Of a stretch of DNA of 48,584 bases, positions 17,663 through 26,165 are shown one piece after another. This DNA is from Dyadobacter crusticola DSM 16708 (GTDB lineage: Bacteria > Bacteroidota > Bacteroidia > Cytophagales > Spirosomataceae). The notes under the pieces were generated by a model. The model was not told the origin of the DNA. It made no database searches and worked only from the letters and a program-made list of their open reading frames with translations. Numbering within the stretch: the first letter of the stretch is position 1; each line of letters opens with the position of its first letter. Location of the stretch: contig NZ_JNJB01000022.1 in assembly GCF_000701505.1 (NCBI RefSeq), forward strand, positions 1-48,584, given 5' to 3'. The position numbers and the translations under genes were made by a program.

Positions 17663-20600
17663 TCAGCTATCAGTTTTCCATTGTTTTCCCGCAAAAAATG
17701 CAATTGTCATCGCTGCTATCATCCAAAACAAAGCCGTCTTTGTGGGCTGAACCGGTTTTTGATTTGAAGCTTTAGCATTTGTTTGCTTTACTACTTCTTC
17801 CATTTTATAACCCCTTACTTCTCCCGGGTTCTGATCTGCCGGTTTTGAACTTGCCGCAGCATTATGCTGTGAGACTGGTTTCGAAGCTGGCCGGGCAGAA
17901 GGCTTGCTTTGCTGCGCGGTCTTTGTAGGCTGACTTATACCAGGATTAGTACGGATATCACTGAGCTGCTTGCTGTAAGAGGTATACTGAGCCGCGGTAA
18001 CGCCCTGGATATTTTGCATTTTATCAGAAATAAAACCAGTCAGGGTGGAATTGTCACATACATTTCCGTTGCAGGAAAGTCCCACTTCTGCCACGGTGTT
18101 CATGTATTCTTTGATCAGATTTTCCGTTACTTTTTCATCCGGATGCCAGTAATCTTTTCTTACCACTTCCAGCATACGCGAAAGTGTAGTTTGGTAAGCA
18201 TACATGTTTTTCGCGTCACGGAATTTCTGTTTGATGTCCAGTCCATACTGATCTTCCACGTACGTATCATACATCTGCTGCCACTTGTTCTCATCAATGG
18301 CTTCGGGAACAGTCACCTGCCATCCCCATAGATGCTCCACTACTTTATTGATCATCCGCGCGCCCGAATAACCTTCACCAAGCATTTCATTGATCCATTT
18401 TGGATTCAGGTAACGTGTTTTCATTTCACGCCCAATGTACTTATCCAATGATTCCTGTCCCATCTGATTGGGGTCAGCCAGGTTGGTCACCGTTACATCG
18501 GGCGACTTACCGTCAATGGATCTTACTGCCATGGCTGTCGCGCCGAGGTATTGATAAAAATCATCGTTGTCCAGTGCCCCATACACATTGGAAGAGCGGC
18601 TGTGAACAACGGTCTTGGTGCCTGATAAGGTTGTTTTTAAAAGCTGAATACTCAAATTGGAAGTAAGCGTGGAATCTGCTGTTTCAGGTTTATCTCCCCA
18701 AAATCCCTGCCCGTATAAATGGCTCATGCGGTTGAAATAAACATCGGCAACCTGGCTTTCTTTATCCCAGGTTCCGGAAGCTTCTACGGCATTTTCAATC
18801 CCTGTGCCGTATGCGCCGCTGGGCACCGAAAACAAACGCACCGAAGCCAGTCGTTCTGCCAGTTCTTCCTTCACACCCTGATCAACCAGTTTTTCTTTGG
18901 CCAGGGCAATATGCTGACGCAGGTAATTATCGGGCTCATCCTGTGCTTTTGCCAGCACGACCGCCTGGTCCATTAATTCCATCAGGTTGGGGAACATGTC
19001 GCGGTACAAACCCGACGGGACCATCACTACATCCACTCTTGGCCGGTTGAGCTGCGTTTGCGGAATTATTTCAATGCCCTTAACCCGTCCGAATGCGTCA
19101 TACTTTGGCCTAACACCCATCAGTTTCAAAATCTGAGATTCCATTACACCTTCATGACGGATGGTTTCAGTTGACCAGAGATTGAGTGTCACCTTATCGG
19201 GGAATTCACCTTTATGCGCCTTTTGGTAACCTGCAATCAGCTCTTCAGCCAGTTTACTGCCCATGTTGTAAGTTTCCTTCGAAGGGACTTTTGAGGGGTC
19301 AAAAGCAAAGAAGTTCTTACCGGTTGGTAATGATTGCGGATTTCTGAGCGGGTCATTGCCCTGTCCGGCACGAATATATTTACCATTCAAAGCAGCAACA
19401 AGCGCGTTCATTTCACTATCTCCGCTGGCCAGAATTTTGTTGCTCAAATCAGTGATCAGACTATCACGTTCAGCTGTTTTTAAATCTTTTTGCCGGTCCA
19501 CGATCGCTTCTGCCGTACGCGCCGCGTTTTCAGCCGATGGGGATTTGCCAAAGGTGTGCATGCCGAAAGGCGTTTGTTTTTCACCAATATCGCGAATGTA
19601 ATGTTCGAGTTCTTCCAGTTGATCGTCGGTAAACGCATCCGATAAACCAAGGTCTTTCATCAATCCCAGTTTGGCTGTCAGTCTTTTGATTTCATTTAGT
19701 TTAGATTGGGCAAGCGCTTCGCTTTTCTCGGTCGCAGAAGTATAATCTGTGATGAGTCCGGCCAGTTCTTTGAGCTCCGAATTGAGTCCGGCTTTGTCAA
19801 ATGGCGGCGTGAGATAATCAATGATGACAGCCATTCCCCTTCTTTTAGCCTGCAATCCTTCACCTACATCATCAACGATGTACGGGTAAATATTGATCAG
19901 ATCGCCGATCAAAGCTTCGGGGGCGTCATCGTCATTGAGCCCCGCTTCCTTGCCTGAAAGCCATTCGTGCGTACCATGTGTTCCGAGATTAATGATGGCA
20001 TCCGCCCTGAATTTTTTCTGTAACCAAAGATAAAAAGCAATGTACTGGTGATGAGGAGGAAGGGTAAGGTCATGGTACATGGAAGTTAAATCCTGGTTCC
20101 AGCCTCTGGCGGGTTGAGGCGTAAGCAGTATTTTGCCATACCAGACGGCAGGAAGCACCAGGAAATTTTCACCCGAAGCATTTTGCCAGGTCATGATTTT
20201 GGCTGTATCCGGCTGCCCCCATTTTTTTAGCACTTCATTTTTTAACTTAGTGCTCAGCTTTTCAAACATCTCCTGGTATTCGCTGAGCGGGATTAAAACC
20301 GGCTTTCCTTCCCTGACCATCCGGTCCATTTCCGCCGGCGCCCAGCTGCCAATGTTACGGCCATTTCCCATTACATCGTCATAAATTTTGTTGCTGTCGG
20401 GCATGCTTTTTCCAAGGTCGTATCCTTCCTTTCCCAGTCTGGCTAAAATAGAGTGCATGCTCTGCGGAAGTACATTGAGATAACTGGCCCCGATATTTTC
20501 TTTACCCGGAGGATTGTTGTAATAGATCAACGCAATATTTTTGTCGTGATTCGCCTTGGTCTGAAGCCGGTTCCAGGCGCTTATCCTGTCCACAAGCCGC

Positions 20601-21646
20601 TGCACGCGGTTTTCAATCGCCACTTTTTCACTAACCTGAATGCCTCCGGGGTAAGTTTTGCTTTCCTGGCTTGTTGTTACGGTGGGCTGGACCTGGCCGG
20701 TCATTTCCGGGCGCGTCAGACTCATTGTACGGTTAAAAACGCTGAGTCCGATGGCAGATTTTTCCCAGGCTTCTCTGGATTGGTCAAGCTGAATGGCGCT
20801 GATAACCGGCACGCCCAGTTTCTCAAATACCAACCGGAGATCTTCAGGAGACGAACCGGGCAGGGAAGAAGCGGAAACCAAAAAGTTGATCGTCGCTTTT
20901 CCGGCGGAGTCCATGCAAAACTTTTTGAGCGAATTACCAAGCGGGAAACCGTAAAAAGGCATCACATTAAAACCGGCGCGTTCCAGATATTGAATATGCG
21001 TATCCAGATACTGATGCTGACCTGTTAGCATTTCATAACGGAAAACATAAAAGCCGACCCAGGGTTTTCCGGGGCGGTAATTTTTATAGTTTTTGATAAA
21101 TGCATCCCGGTCTGTGAAAATGCTGTCCCGCGCCAGCGAGTAAATCCCGGCGTCGGCATATTTAATCACTTCCCGGTACGGAAATTTGACTTTCTGATCG
21201 ACATCCAGTCGCGACAACACCATGTTTTTGATGTTCTCAGTACTGCTTTCTTCGAAATATTTCAGGACCGAAGCGTTAAAAATCACACCCTGGGATTTGT
21301 AGACATCTTCTGCTGGTGTTCCACCCAATGCATACACTTTGGCTCCGTCTTTTATTGCGGTCAGAAGCTGTGGTTTAGCCTGTTCAAAAACCCCTGCGTT
21401 GTGTACATACACAAAGATGATGTCTGATTTTTCAAGAAAACCAAGGTCGGTATCAGCAAAGCCTTCCTGCGGGAAAATCTTAACATCACATTTCGTGCTG
21501 AATCCGCTGAGCAATTTTAATTTTTGTGTAACATCATATCCCGTTTTGGTATAATTATCTGACAGCACCAGGCTGACACGTATCTGCGCATGAGCCGGAA
21601 GCCACAAAACGGCTAGCAGCAGAAACGTAAAAAGTAAATTTTTCAT
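17663..21646 (-). CDS. hmuS: Exported, membrane-anchored CobN/BchH-like chelatase, HmuS type
   Basis: The protein has 1327 residues and the full CobN/Mg-chelatase H-subunit body. A signature lies around residues 550-600 (NLGTHGTHEWLSGKEAGLND, then NIYPYIVDDVGEG). Unlike cytoplasmic CobN it starts with a signal peptide (1-21, cut after PAHAQ) and ends with a Pro/Lys/Gln-rich linker and one C-terminal membrane helix (ALFWMIAAMTIAFFAGKQW). It should therefore face the periplasm, anchored in the inner membrane. This is the layout of HmuS from the Porphyromonas/Bacteroides hmuYRSTUV locus, which is linked to haem use and proposed to remove metal from porphyrin. Neighbouring ExbB-like, DUF2149-like and TonB-receptor genes fit. 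Cobalamin synthesis is unlikely because no CobS/CobT or cob genes are present. Confidence 0.88.
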   Translation of the reverse strand: MKNLLFTFLLLAVLWLPAHAQIRVSLVLSDNYTKTGYDVTQKLKLLSGFSTKCDVKIFPQEGFADTDLGFLEKSDIIFVYVHNAGVFEQAKPQLLTAIKDGAKVYALGGTPAEDVYKSQGVIFNASVLKYFEESSTENIKNMVLSRLDVDQKVKFPYREVIKYADAGIYSLARDSIFTDRDAFIKNYKNYRPGKPWVGFYVFRYEMLTGQHQYLDTHIQYLERAGFNVMPFYGFPLGNSLKKFCMDSAGKATINFLVSASSLPGSSPEDLRLVFEKLGVPVISAIQLDQSREAWEKSAIGLSVFNRTMSLTRPEMTGQVQPTVTTSQESKTYPGGIQVSEKVAIENRVQRLVDRISAWNRLQTKANHDKNIALIYYNNPPGKENIGASYLNVLPQSMHSILARLGKEGYDLGKSMPDSNKIYDDVMGNGRNIGSWAPAEMDRMVREGKPVLIPLSEYQEMFEKLSTKLKNEVLKKWGQPDTAKIMTWQNASGENFLVLPAVWYGKILLTPQPARGWNQDLTSMYHDLTLPPHHQYIAFYLWLQKKFRADAIINLGTHGTHEWLSGKEAGLNDDDAPEALIGDLINIYPYIVDDVGEGLQAKRRGMAVIIDYLTPPFDKAGLNSELKELAGLITDYTSATEKSEALAQSKLNEIKRLTAKLGLMKDLGLSDAFTDDQLEELEHYIRDIGEKQTPFGMHTFGKSPSAENAARTAEAIVDRQKDLKTAERDSLITDLSNKILASGDSEMNALVAALNGKYIRAGQGNDPLRNPQSLPTGKNFFAFDPSKVPSKETYNMGSKLAEELIAGYQKAHKGEFPDKVTLNLWSTETIRHEGVMESQILKLMGVRPKYDAFGRVKGIEIIPQTQLNRPRVDVVMVPSGLYRDMFPNLMELMDQAVVLAKAQDEPDNYLRQHIALAKEKLVDQGVKEELAERLASVRLFSVPSGAYGTGIENAVEASGTWDKESQVADVYFNRMSHLYGQGFWGDKPETADSTLTSNLSIQLLKTTLSGTKTVVHSRSSNVYGALDNDDFYQYLGATAMAVRSIDGKSPDVTVTNLADPNQMGQESLDKYIGREMKTRYLNPKWINEMLGEGYSGARMINKVVEHLWGWQVTVPEAIDENKWQQMYDTYVEDQYGLDIKQKFRDAKNMYAYQTTLSRMLEVVRKDYWHPDEKVTENLIKEYMNTVAEVGLSCNGNVCDNSTLTGFISDKMQNIQGVTAAQYTSYSKQLSDIRTNPGISQPTKTAQQSKPSARPASKPVSQHNAAASSKPADQNPGEVRGYKMEEVVKQTNAKASNQKPVQPTKTALFWMIAAMTIAFFAGKQWKTDS

Positions 21647-21654
21647 AGAATCCT

Positions 21655-21990
21655 TTATTCCGGTACGTAAATAACCTGCCCGTTTTCAAGCTTGTAAGCC
21701 GTTCCAAGCCGCTCGCCTTTTCCGGAAGATTCGTCTTTGGTGATTTTCTTTACCTTGATTTCTTTTCCTTTTTTCTCTACAATTTCAATCTCACCGTTGG
21801 CAGATTGTTTTGTAAAAGTCACATCTGACTTGGGATCGATCATGTCGAGCATATTCAGTGCTGATACGAGCGCAAAAAGCATGGCAACGATAAATACAAC
21901 GCTGACATCAAACAGGTTGGCAACACCGCTGATAGGATCTTCCAGCGGTTCATCGCTAGTGGAGATATGGGATCTGCTGAGTAATTTCAT
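21655..21990 (-). CDS. hmuV: DUF2149-like small membrane protein (HmuV-like)
   Basis: From the ATG at 21990 the protein has 111 residues; an upstream start would add 35 implausible residues that overlap the ExbB-like gene. The sequence opens MKLLSRSHISTSDEPLEDPI, then has one transmembrane helix (about 24-45, LFDVSVVFIVAMLFALVSALN) and a basic, Lys-rich tail. This is the shape of an ExbD-like partner: a short cytoplasmic segment, one helix and a periplasmic domain. DUF2149 proteins regularly accompany CobN-like and MotA/TolQ/ExbB genes in hmu loci. It lies 8 bp upstream of hmuS. It probably forms an energised complex with the ExbB-like protein (inference). Confidence 0.75.
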   Translation of the reverse strand: MKLLSRSHISTSDEPLEDPISGVANLFDVSVVFIVAMLFALVSALNMLDMIDPKSDVTFTKQSANGEIEIVEKKGKEIKVKKITKDESSGKGERLGTAYKLENGQVIYVPE

Positions 21991-22030
21991 TTTTGAAAAG
22001 AATTGAATATTTAGTCGAATGGATACTGGT

Positions 22031-22600
22031 CTAGGCCGTGACAGCCGTTTTGTGTTTTTCCAGATCCCGCAGCAATACTTCCAGATAAACTTCACATTCC
22101 ATAAAATCAGATCGAAGCCATTTTTCCTGCTGCATGGAAATCAGATAGGCAATAACGCCACAGGCAATACCAGCGATCGTCGAGGTAAAAGCAGTCACCA
22201 TATTGGCTGACATAGCCATCAAATCGCCTTCCGAAAGTGAAGCAAGAGATACACCCATCGGGATCAGTGTTCCGATCAGTCCGAGAGAGGGGCCGGTTTT
22301 GATCATAAAACGTATCCTGTCGAGCTTATTGATCTGTGTTTTTTCCCAGGTTCTGATCAGCTTCGTCAGCCAGATATCGGCATAATCGGTATCCGCCAGT
22401 GCTTCGTTAATCTGGGTTTGAAAGCGTTTTTTAAAAAGGTCGGAACTGGTTTCAGTCCTGCTTCTGCGCTCGTATAGCTCGCGCACAAAGCTGCCCATGC
22501 AGATGACTGTCCATAAGATCATCAGGGCAAGACCAATGATGACAGGGTAGGCCAGGGCGGTAGATACCAGGTATAAAAATGATTCTAAGTGGTTCAGCAT
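22031..22600 (-). CDS. hmuU: MotA/TolQ/ExbB-family proton channel (HmuU-like)
   Basis: The protein has 189 residues and three predicted membrane helices: about 10-35 (YPVIIGLALMILWTVICMG), about 105-130 (TGPSLGLIGTLIPMGVSLASL) and about 140-165 (ANMVTAFTSTIAGIACGVIAYLI). The second and third carry the small-residue and Thr-rich pattern of the ExbB/TolQ/MotA proton channel, including GPSLGLIGTLIPMG. It probably converts proton-motive force into work on the adjacent CobN-like or TonB-dependent components. Its start overlaps the preceding gene by 7 bp, indicating tight coupling, and the next gene begins 40 bp after its stop. Confidence 0.9.
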   Translation of the reverse strand: MLNHLESFLYLVSTALAYPVIIGLALMILWTVICMGSFVRELYERRSRTETSSDLFKKRFQTQINEALADTDYADIWLTKLIRTWEKTQINKLDRIRFMIKTGPSLGLIGTLIPMGVSLASLSEGDLMAMSANMVTAFTSTIAGIACGVIAYLISMQQEKWLRSDFMECEVYLEVLLRDLEKHKTAVTA

Positions 22601-23238
22601 GAGGTTTTGTTTTTAGATTTATAAAAAAGTCCGCAGGTAAAGGAAATAAGAAGGAGTAGCCAGGCAACCCAAAATACATTGATTGGCTGTTCGGTTAAGG
22701 ATGCTGAATGGACAGCGGCAGGACTGCTGCTCCAATGGGTTTCCATTAGAAGATATATACTGAAAGATGCAAGAAGGAAAGCCAGACTCTGGCCATACAG
22801 CGCCCGGTTTTTACCCGAAATATGAAACAAAAAAGACAAACCGAAACCAGCAGCCAGTCCCAGGGGCAAATACAGGTAAAAGGAAATGAGGCTGTTGTGA
22901 TCAAAAGAATGATAAAATCCGAAAATACAAAAAGCGGATAAAACCGAAATAATGATCATCCAGGCTGCTAGTTGACGTTTGGAGCTCGCCGGATAATAGC
23001 AGAAATATGCAGCGGTGAGCAGCGAAAAGATTAGAACTGCCACTTGCATAGGCAGTTGTCCCATCGTCAAAGCAAGTCCTACTGCAGACAGTATGCCACT
23101 TGCTGCTACGCCCAAAATCAAAACCGTTGCCTTGGCAAAAGCCTGGAACTTGTTTCCTTTAAAGAGCTTTTCAGACAAGTACATCACCGTGTAAGATGTT
23201 AATAGTGCTGTCAGCAGCAGGAAGATGTTTTTTATCAT
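22594..23238 (-). CDS. Polytopic membrane protein of the hmu-like operon (HmuT-like position)
   Basis: The protein has 214 residues and about seven hydrophobic helices (for example NIFLLLTALLTSYTVMYL, GILSAVGLALTMG and FWVAWLLLLISFTCGLFY), with no recognisable enzymatic motif. Its ATG overlaps the receptor's stop (ATGA) and its end overlaps the ExbB-like gene by 7 bp, so it is firmly part of the operon. In hmuYRSTUV loci a membrane protein of unknown role occupies a comparable place. A role in passing haem or porphyrin across the inner membrane, or in assembling the channel, is possible but unproven. Confidence 0.7.
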   Translation of the reverse strand: MIKNIFLLLTALLTSYTVMYLSEKLFKGNKFQAFAKATVLILGVAASGILSAVGLALTMGQLPMQVAVLIFSLLTAAYFCYYPASSKRQLAAWMIIISVLSAFCIFGFYHSFDHNSLISFYLYLPLGLAAGFGLSFLFHISGKNRALYGQSLAFLLASFSIYLLMETHWSSSPAAVHSASLTEQPINVFWVAWLLLLISFTCGLFYKSKNKTSC

Positions 23239-25550
23239 TTTAATGAATAGGAAAGTCCGATGTTAACAGAGCGGCCTGGTGCATAGTAATAACTTGTTTT
23301 GGACGTATAGCTTCCAAAATACAGTTTATCAAACAGGTTAAGTATGTTGGCATTGACGGCAAATTTTCCGATTTGTCTGGAAACTTTCAGATCAAAAACT
23401 GTAATCGGTTTCAGGATCAGGTTCTCAGAGTTTTCTAGATCACCAAAACTCTCGCTGGTATGTCTTGCCCAAAGGCCTATGTTGATCATTTTTGGATTGT
23501 CATAGATCAGTCCACCACTCAGTGTATGACGCGGGTTACTGTCCATTTCTTTGCCTTCGTAAGCAGGATTGGTCTGGTATTGAAGGATTTTAGAACGGTT
23601 ATAAAAATAACTTCCGATCAGCGTAAAATGCTGCTGCAGCTTGTAGCGCAAAGAAGTTTCCAGACCGCTGAGTTTTACTTTTCCGATGTTGATGTATTGT
23701 CTGACAGGAAGTCCGGCCGGATCAAAATAGGAGGGAACTTCACTGGCCGGGATCAGCACACTTTCGTTGAAATCCTTGTATTGGGAGGTATAGTAAGTCG
23801 CGGACAATTCCAGGTTTTCGTTAATATTAAAATCTGCTCCAAGGTCAACGGAGTACACCATACGTTCTGGTTTCAGGTTCGGATTGCCCAGCCGGAACGA
23901 GCTTCCCAGCGGCGCGGAATTATACAAGTAAAAAATGTTCGGTGCTTTAAAACCCATTGCATACTGGGAGCGGAAACGTACCTGGTCCGTCGCCCGATAA
24001 ACCAGCCCAATTTTAGGAGAGACCACATTGGCAGAAGCTTTGGCATAATCGATCGAAATTTCTTTTCCGGTCATGTTGTCAAAAAACTTTCCTTTTACAT
24101 TTTGCCAGTTGTCGTAGCGGGCACCAACGTTCACGTTGATTTTTGAACCAATGGAAATGTCGTCATTGATAAAAAAGGAGGTAAAGTTCTGGTTGCCTGA
24201 AAAGTTTTGACTACCCTGTTCAGGATAAAGCTTTTCAGAGACAGACCGGGTAAGTCTGATATCAGCACCAACAGTCACCGAGTTTCCTTTAAAGTTTTTA
24301 TTGATTTTACCAATGAAGCCATAGATATTGATCGGCACGTATGATGTGTAATTGGGCGTATTGAAAAGATTTTCTTTACTGTTCCATTTCATCGACTCTG
24401 AATTTCTGACCGCATGGTTGTAGTAAGCCGTTGCGCTGTAATTGAAGAGATTATTATTGCCGGTATAGCGCAGCAGATAATTGTTTGTCGAGGATTTATC
24501 GTCAAAGATGGTGGTTGTGCCCGAAACGGGTTTTTGCAAATGATAATCCATAATCGCTTCCAGTTTGGAATTTGGATTGATCTGGTAGGAGAGTTTCGCA
24601 TTGACATTGAGCAGTTCCATCTTGGGCTTCTGAAAATAGTCCTTCCAAAGGCTGTCGGCCATGTACTGATAGCCGTCAGTCTTTTTGTATTCGGCAAAAG
24701 CGATTACACCAATTCCGTTCTTAAACCGTTTGCCGGCCTTTATACCGGTCTGAAGTGTGTTCATGGATCCATAGCGCATATCAACACCGAAAGTGGGTTT
24801 TTCTGTGGGCGTTTCCGTAACAAGATTAATTGTGCCACCCATCGAGTTGGAACCGTAAATGGATGATCCCGGACCTCTTACGACTTCAATTCTGGCGATG
24901 CTGCCCGTTGCAGTCGAATTCCATTCGGAAACGCCGCCTGTGTAGGCATCGTTGATGGGCACGCCATCTTTCAGGATCAGGGTGCGGTTTGAAGCGCCGG
25001 TTCCCCGCATGGTGATCGACGTATGCGTTCCGGTTGTAGTCAGTCCGCGGTTTCTTCCAACGGATAGTCCTGGGATGAAATTCAGCGCGTCGTCGATCGT
25101 TTGTAACTGCCTCATTTCAGGATCGGAGGCTTTGAGAATAGAAATACTTGAAGAGATTGTACGCAGTTCTGCGGGCATAGCCGATCCTGTTACTGTGATG
25201 TCGTTTAACTGGTTAGCTATATCCAGTTGTATCGACCCGTTTGTGGTCTGAGCGTCAGACACAGAAAAGGACTTCTCGACTATGCCATAGCCCACATGCG
25301 AGAAGATGACTCTCGATTTTCCGGCCGGTAAAATGAGTCGGTAGCTTCCTGCCGAATCGGTAACAGCTGAGTGCAGACCATCCTTAGAAAGAACATGCGC
25401 ACCTGCGATTGGTTGCCCGTATTCGTCGGTAAGTTTACCGGAAAGAATGGCCTGGTTGGTTTGTGAATAGCTGTTCGTATTTGCAGCCAGAATTATAAAG
25501 GCCACTAGCGCGAACAGGCCTTTTTTCAACTTGTAAAAATTGTGGAGCAT
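23235..25550 (-). CDS. TonB-dependent haem-type receptor (HmuR-like)
   Basis: From the ATG at 25550 (MLHNFYKLKK) the protein has 771 residues; upstream starts add an unlikely leader. It has a signal peptide (about 1-30), a carboxypeptidase-regulatory domain (about 35-110), and a plug (about 120-235, with IDDALNFIPGLSVGRNRGL and ILKDGVPINDAYTGGVSEW). The 22-strand barrel ends in SVNIGLSYSLK. Around residues 530-560 it carries FKAPNIFYLYNSAP followed by GNPNLKPE, resembling the FRAP/NPNL motifs of haem receptors. It heads the operon with the ExbB-like and CobN-like genes. No separate haem-binding HmuY lipoprotein precedes it. The promoter region holds tandem GTTGCA operators. Haem or a related metalloporphyrin is the favoured ligand (inference). 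Confidence 0.85.
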   Translation of the reverse strand: MLHNFYKLKKGLFALVAFIILAANTNSYSQTNQAILSGKLTDEYGQPIAGAHVLSKDGLHSAVTDSAGSYRLILPAGKSRVIFSHVGYGIVEKSFSVSDAQTTNGSIQLDIANQLNDITVTGSAMPAELRTISSSISILKASDPEMRQLQTIDDALNFIPGLSVGRNRGLTTTGTHTSITMRGTGASNRTLILKDGVPINDAYTGGVSEWNSTATGSIARIEVVRGPGSSIYGSNSMGGTINLVTETPTEKPTFGVDMRYGSMNTLQTGIKAGKRFKNGIGVIAFAEYKKTDGYQYMADSLWKDYFQKPKMELLNVNAKLSYQINPNSKLEAIMDYHLQKPVSGTTTIFDDKSSTNNYLLRYTGNNNLFNYSATAYYNHAVRNSESMKWNSKENLFNTPNYTSYVPINIYGFIGKINKNFKGNSVTVGADIRLTRSVSEKLYPEQGSQNFSGNQNFTSFFINDDISIGSKINVNVGARYDNWQNVKGKFFDNMTGKEISIDYAKASANVVSPKIGLVYRATDQVRFRSQYAMGFKAPNIFYLYNSAPLGSSFRLGNPNLKPERMVYSVDLGADFNINENLELSATYYTSQYKDFNESVLIPASEVPSYFDPAGLPVRQYINIGKVKLSGLETSLRYKLQQHFTLIGSYFYNRSKILQYQTNPAYEGKEMDSNPRHTLSGGLIYDNPKMINIGLWARHTSESFGDLENSENLILKPITVFDLKVSRQIGKFAVNANILNLFDKLYFGSYTSKTSYYYAPGRSVNIGLSYSLK

Positions 25551-25637
25551 GGGTAAATCTTGTTGGTTAAGATAATTGATAGCCGCTGTCCGAGACGATA
25601 CCGTTAAAGACCGGTGAAGACAAATCAATACTGTTTA

Positions 25638-25658
25638 TGAAACGATGTTGCAAATATG
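25638..25658 (-). promoter_or_regulatory. Probable hmu-operon promoter -7 box with overlapping operator
   Basis: On the minus strand CATATTTG (25651-25658) matches the Bacteroidota -7 box TAnnTTTG except at the first base. It runs into TGCAACATCGTTTCA (25638-25652), one base off the inverted repeat TGCAAC-N3-GTTGCA. The merC promoter has the same arrangement with almost the same sequence. The site lies about 90 bp upstream of the receptor start. A repressor bound here would cover the transcription start. Confidence 0.55.
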
Positions 25659-25692
25659 ATACACTTGCAACGACGTTGCAAGTGTATCATAT
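25654..25692. promoter_or_regulatory. Perfect 39-bp palindromic operator (19-bp arms, 1-bp centre)
   Basis: The left arm ATATGATACACTTGCAACG (25654-25672) and the right arm CGTTGCAAGTGTATCATAT (25674-25692) are exact reverse complements around one central A. The core TGCAACGACGTTGCA (25666-25680) fits TGCAAC-N3-GTTGCA. On each strand TACACTTG is one base from a -7 box. A plus-strand TACTTTTG (25695-25702) lies just beyond and could have driven the now-broken efflux gene. The extreme symmetry points to a dimeric regulator. It could also act as a hairpin in RNA, but the lack of a T-tract argues against a terminator. Confidence 0.7.
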
Positions 25693-25804
25693 AATACTTT
25701 TGTATTTTGTGATAAATGGATATTCTTTGTCAGATTATTACTAGATTCTGTTAAAAGTTATCAATCTCACTTCAAGAATTAGAAAATTTCAAGTGGTGCA
25801 TTGC

Positions 25805-26165
25805 GTTGAAGGTTTTGACGCACAGGTTTCCTTTCCGGGCGAGTTGCTTCTAATGGAAAGGGCCTAAGTGACAGCCAAAGTAGCCGGGTATGTCAGAAGC
25901 ATTAAGGTAGACATCGGCGACTGTGTCCCAAAGGGTCAGATATCGGTGACCCTTGATGCTCTGGAAATGATTACCAGCTTTGCCCAGGCTAATGACTACC
26001 TGCAATCGGCCAGATCAAAATATTTGGGAAGTCAGGATACCTACAAAAGGATTATCCAAGCTGCCCGTGTGGAAGAAACAGTTTCTCAGAGTGAAGTCCG
26101 ATCGATTTAAAACACAGATGCGGGGCGACAGTTCCGCTTATGAATCCGCTAAATCGAAGTTGACG
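25805..26165 (+). pseudogene. RND efflux periplasmic adaptor (HlyD/MFP family), broken
   Basis: The frame reads FPGELLLMERA, then an in-frame TAA (25865-25867), then VTAKVAGYVRSIKVDIGDC, the biotinyl-lipoyl-like hairpin motif of metal-efflux membrane-fusion proteins. The coiled-coil hairpin follows (SFAQANDYLQSARSKYLGSQ). Near 26099 an extra base shifts the frame; the other frame continues DRFKTQMRGDSSAYESAKSKL. Homology stops at about 26165, where an unrelated peptidase-like sequence starts. Signal peptide, barrel and C-terminal domains are missing. Intact relatives (about 350-400 residues) pair with CusA/CzcA-type pumps, so this was probably part of a metal-efflux set. Confidence 0.75.

Noticed and set aside
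17518..17703. 61-codon minus-strand ORF overlapping the end of the CobN-like gene
   Set aside because: It overlaps the hmuS C-terminus in another frame and has no motif or plausible start signal.
17663..21646. CobN-like gene as part of cobalamin biosynthesis
   Set aside because: It has a signal peptide and C-terminal anchor, and no CobS/CobT or cob genes are nearby; the ExbB/DUF2149/receptor context fits an hmu locus.
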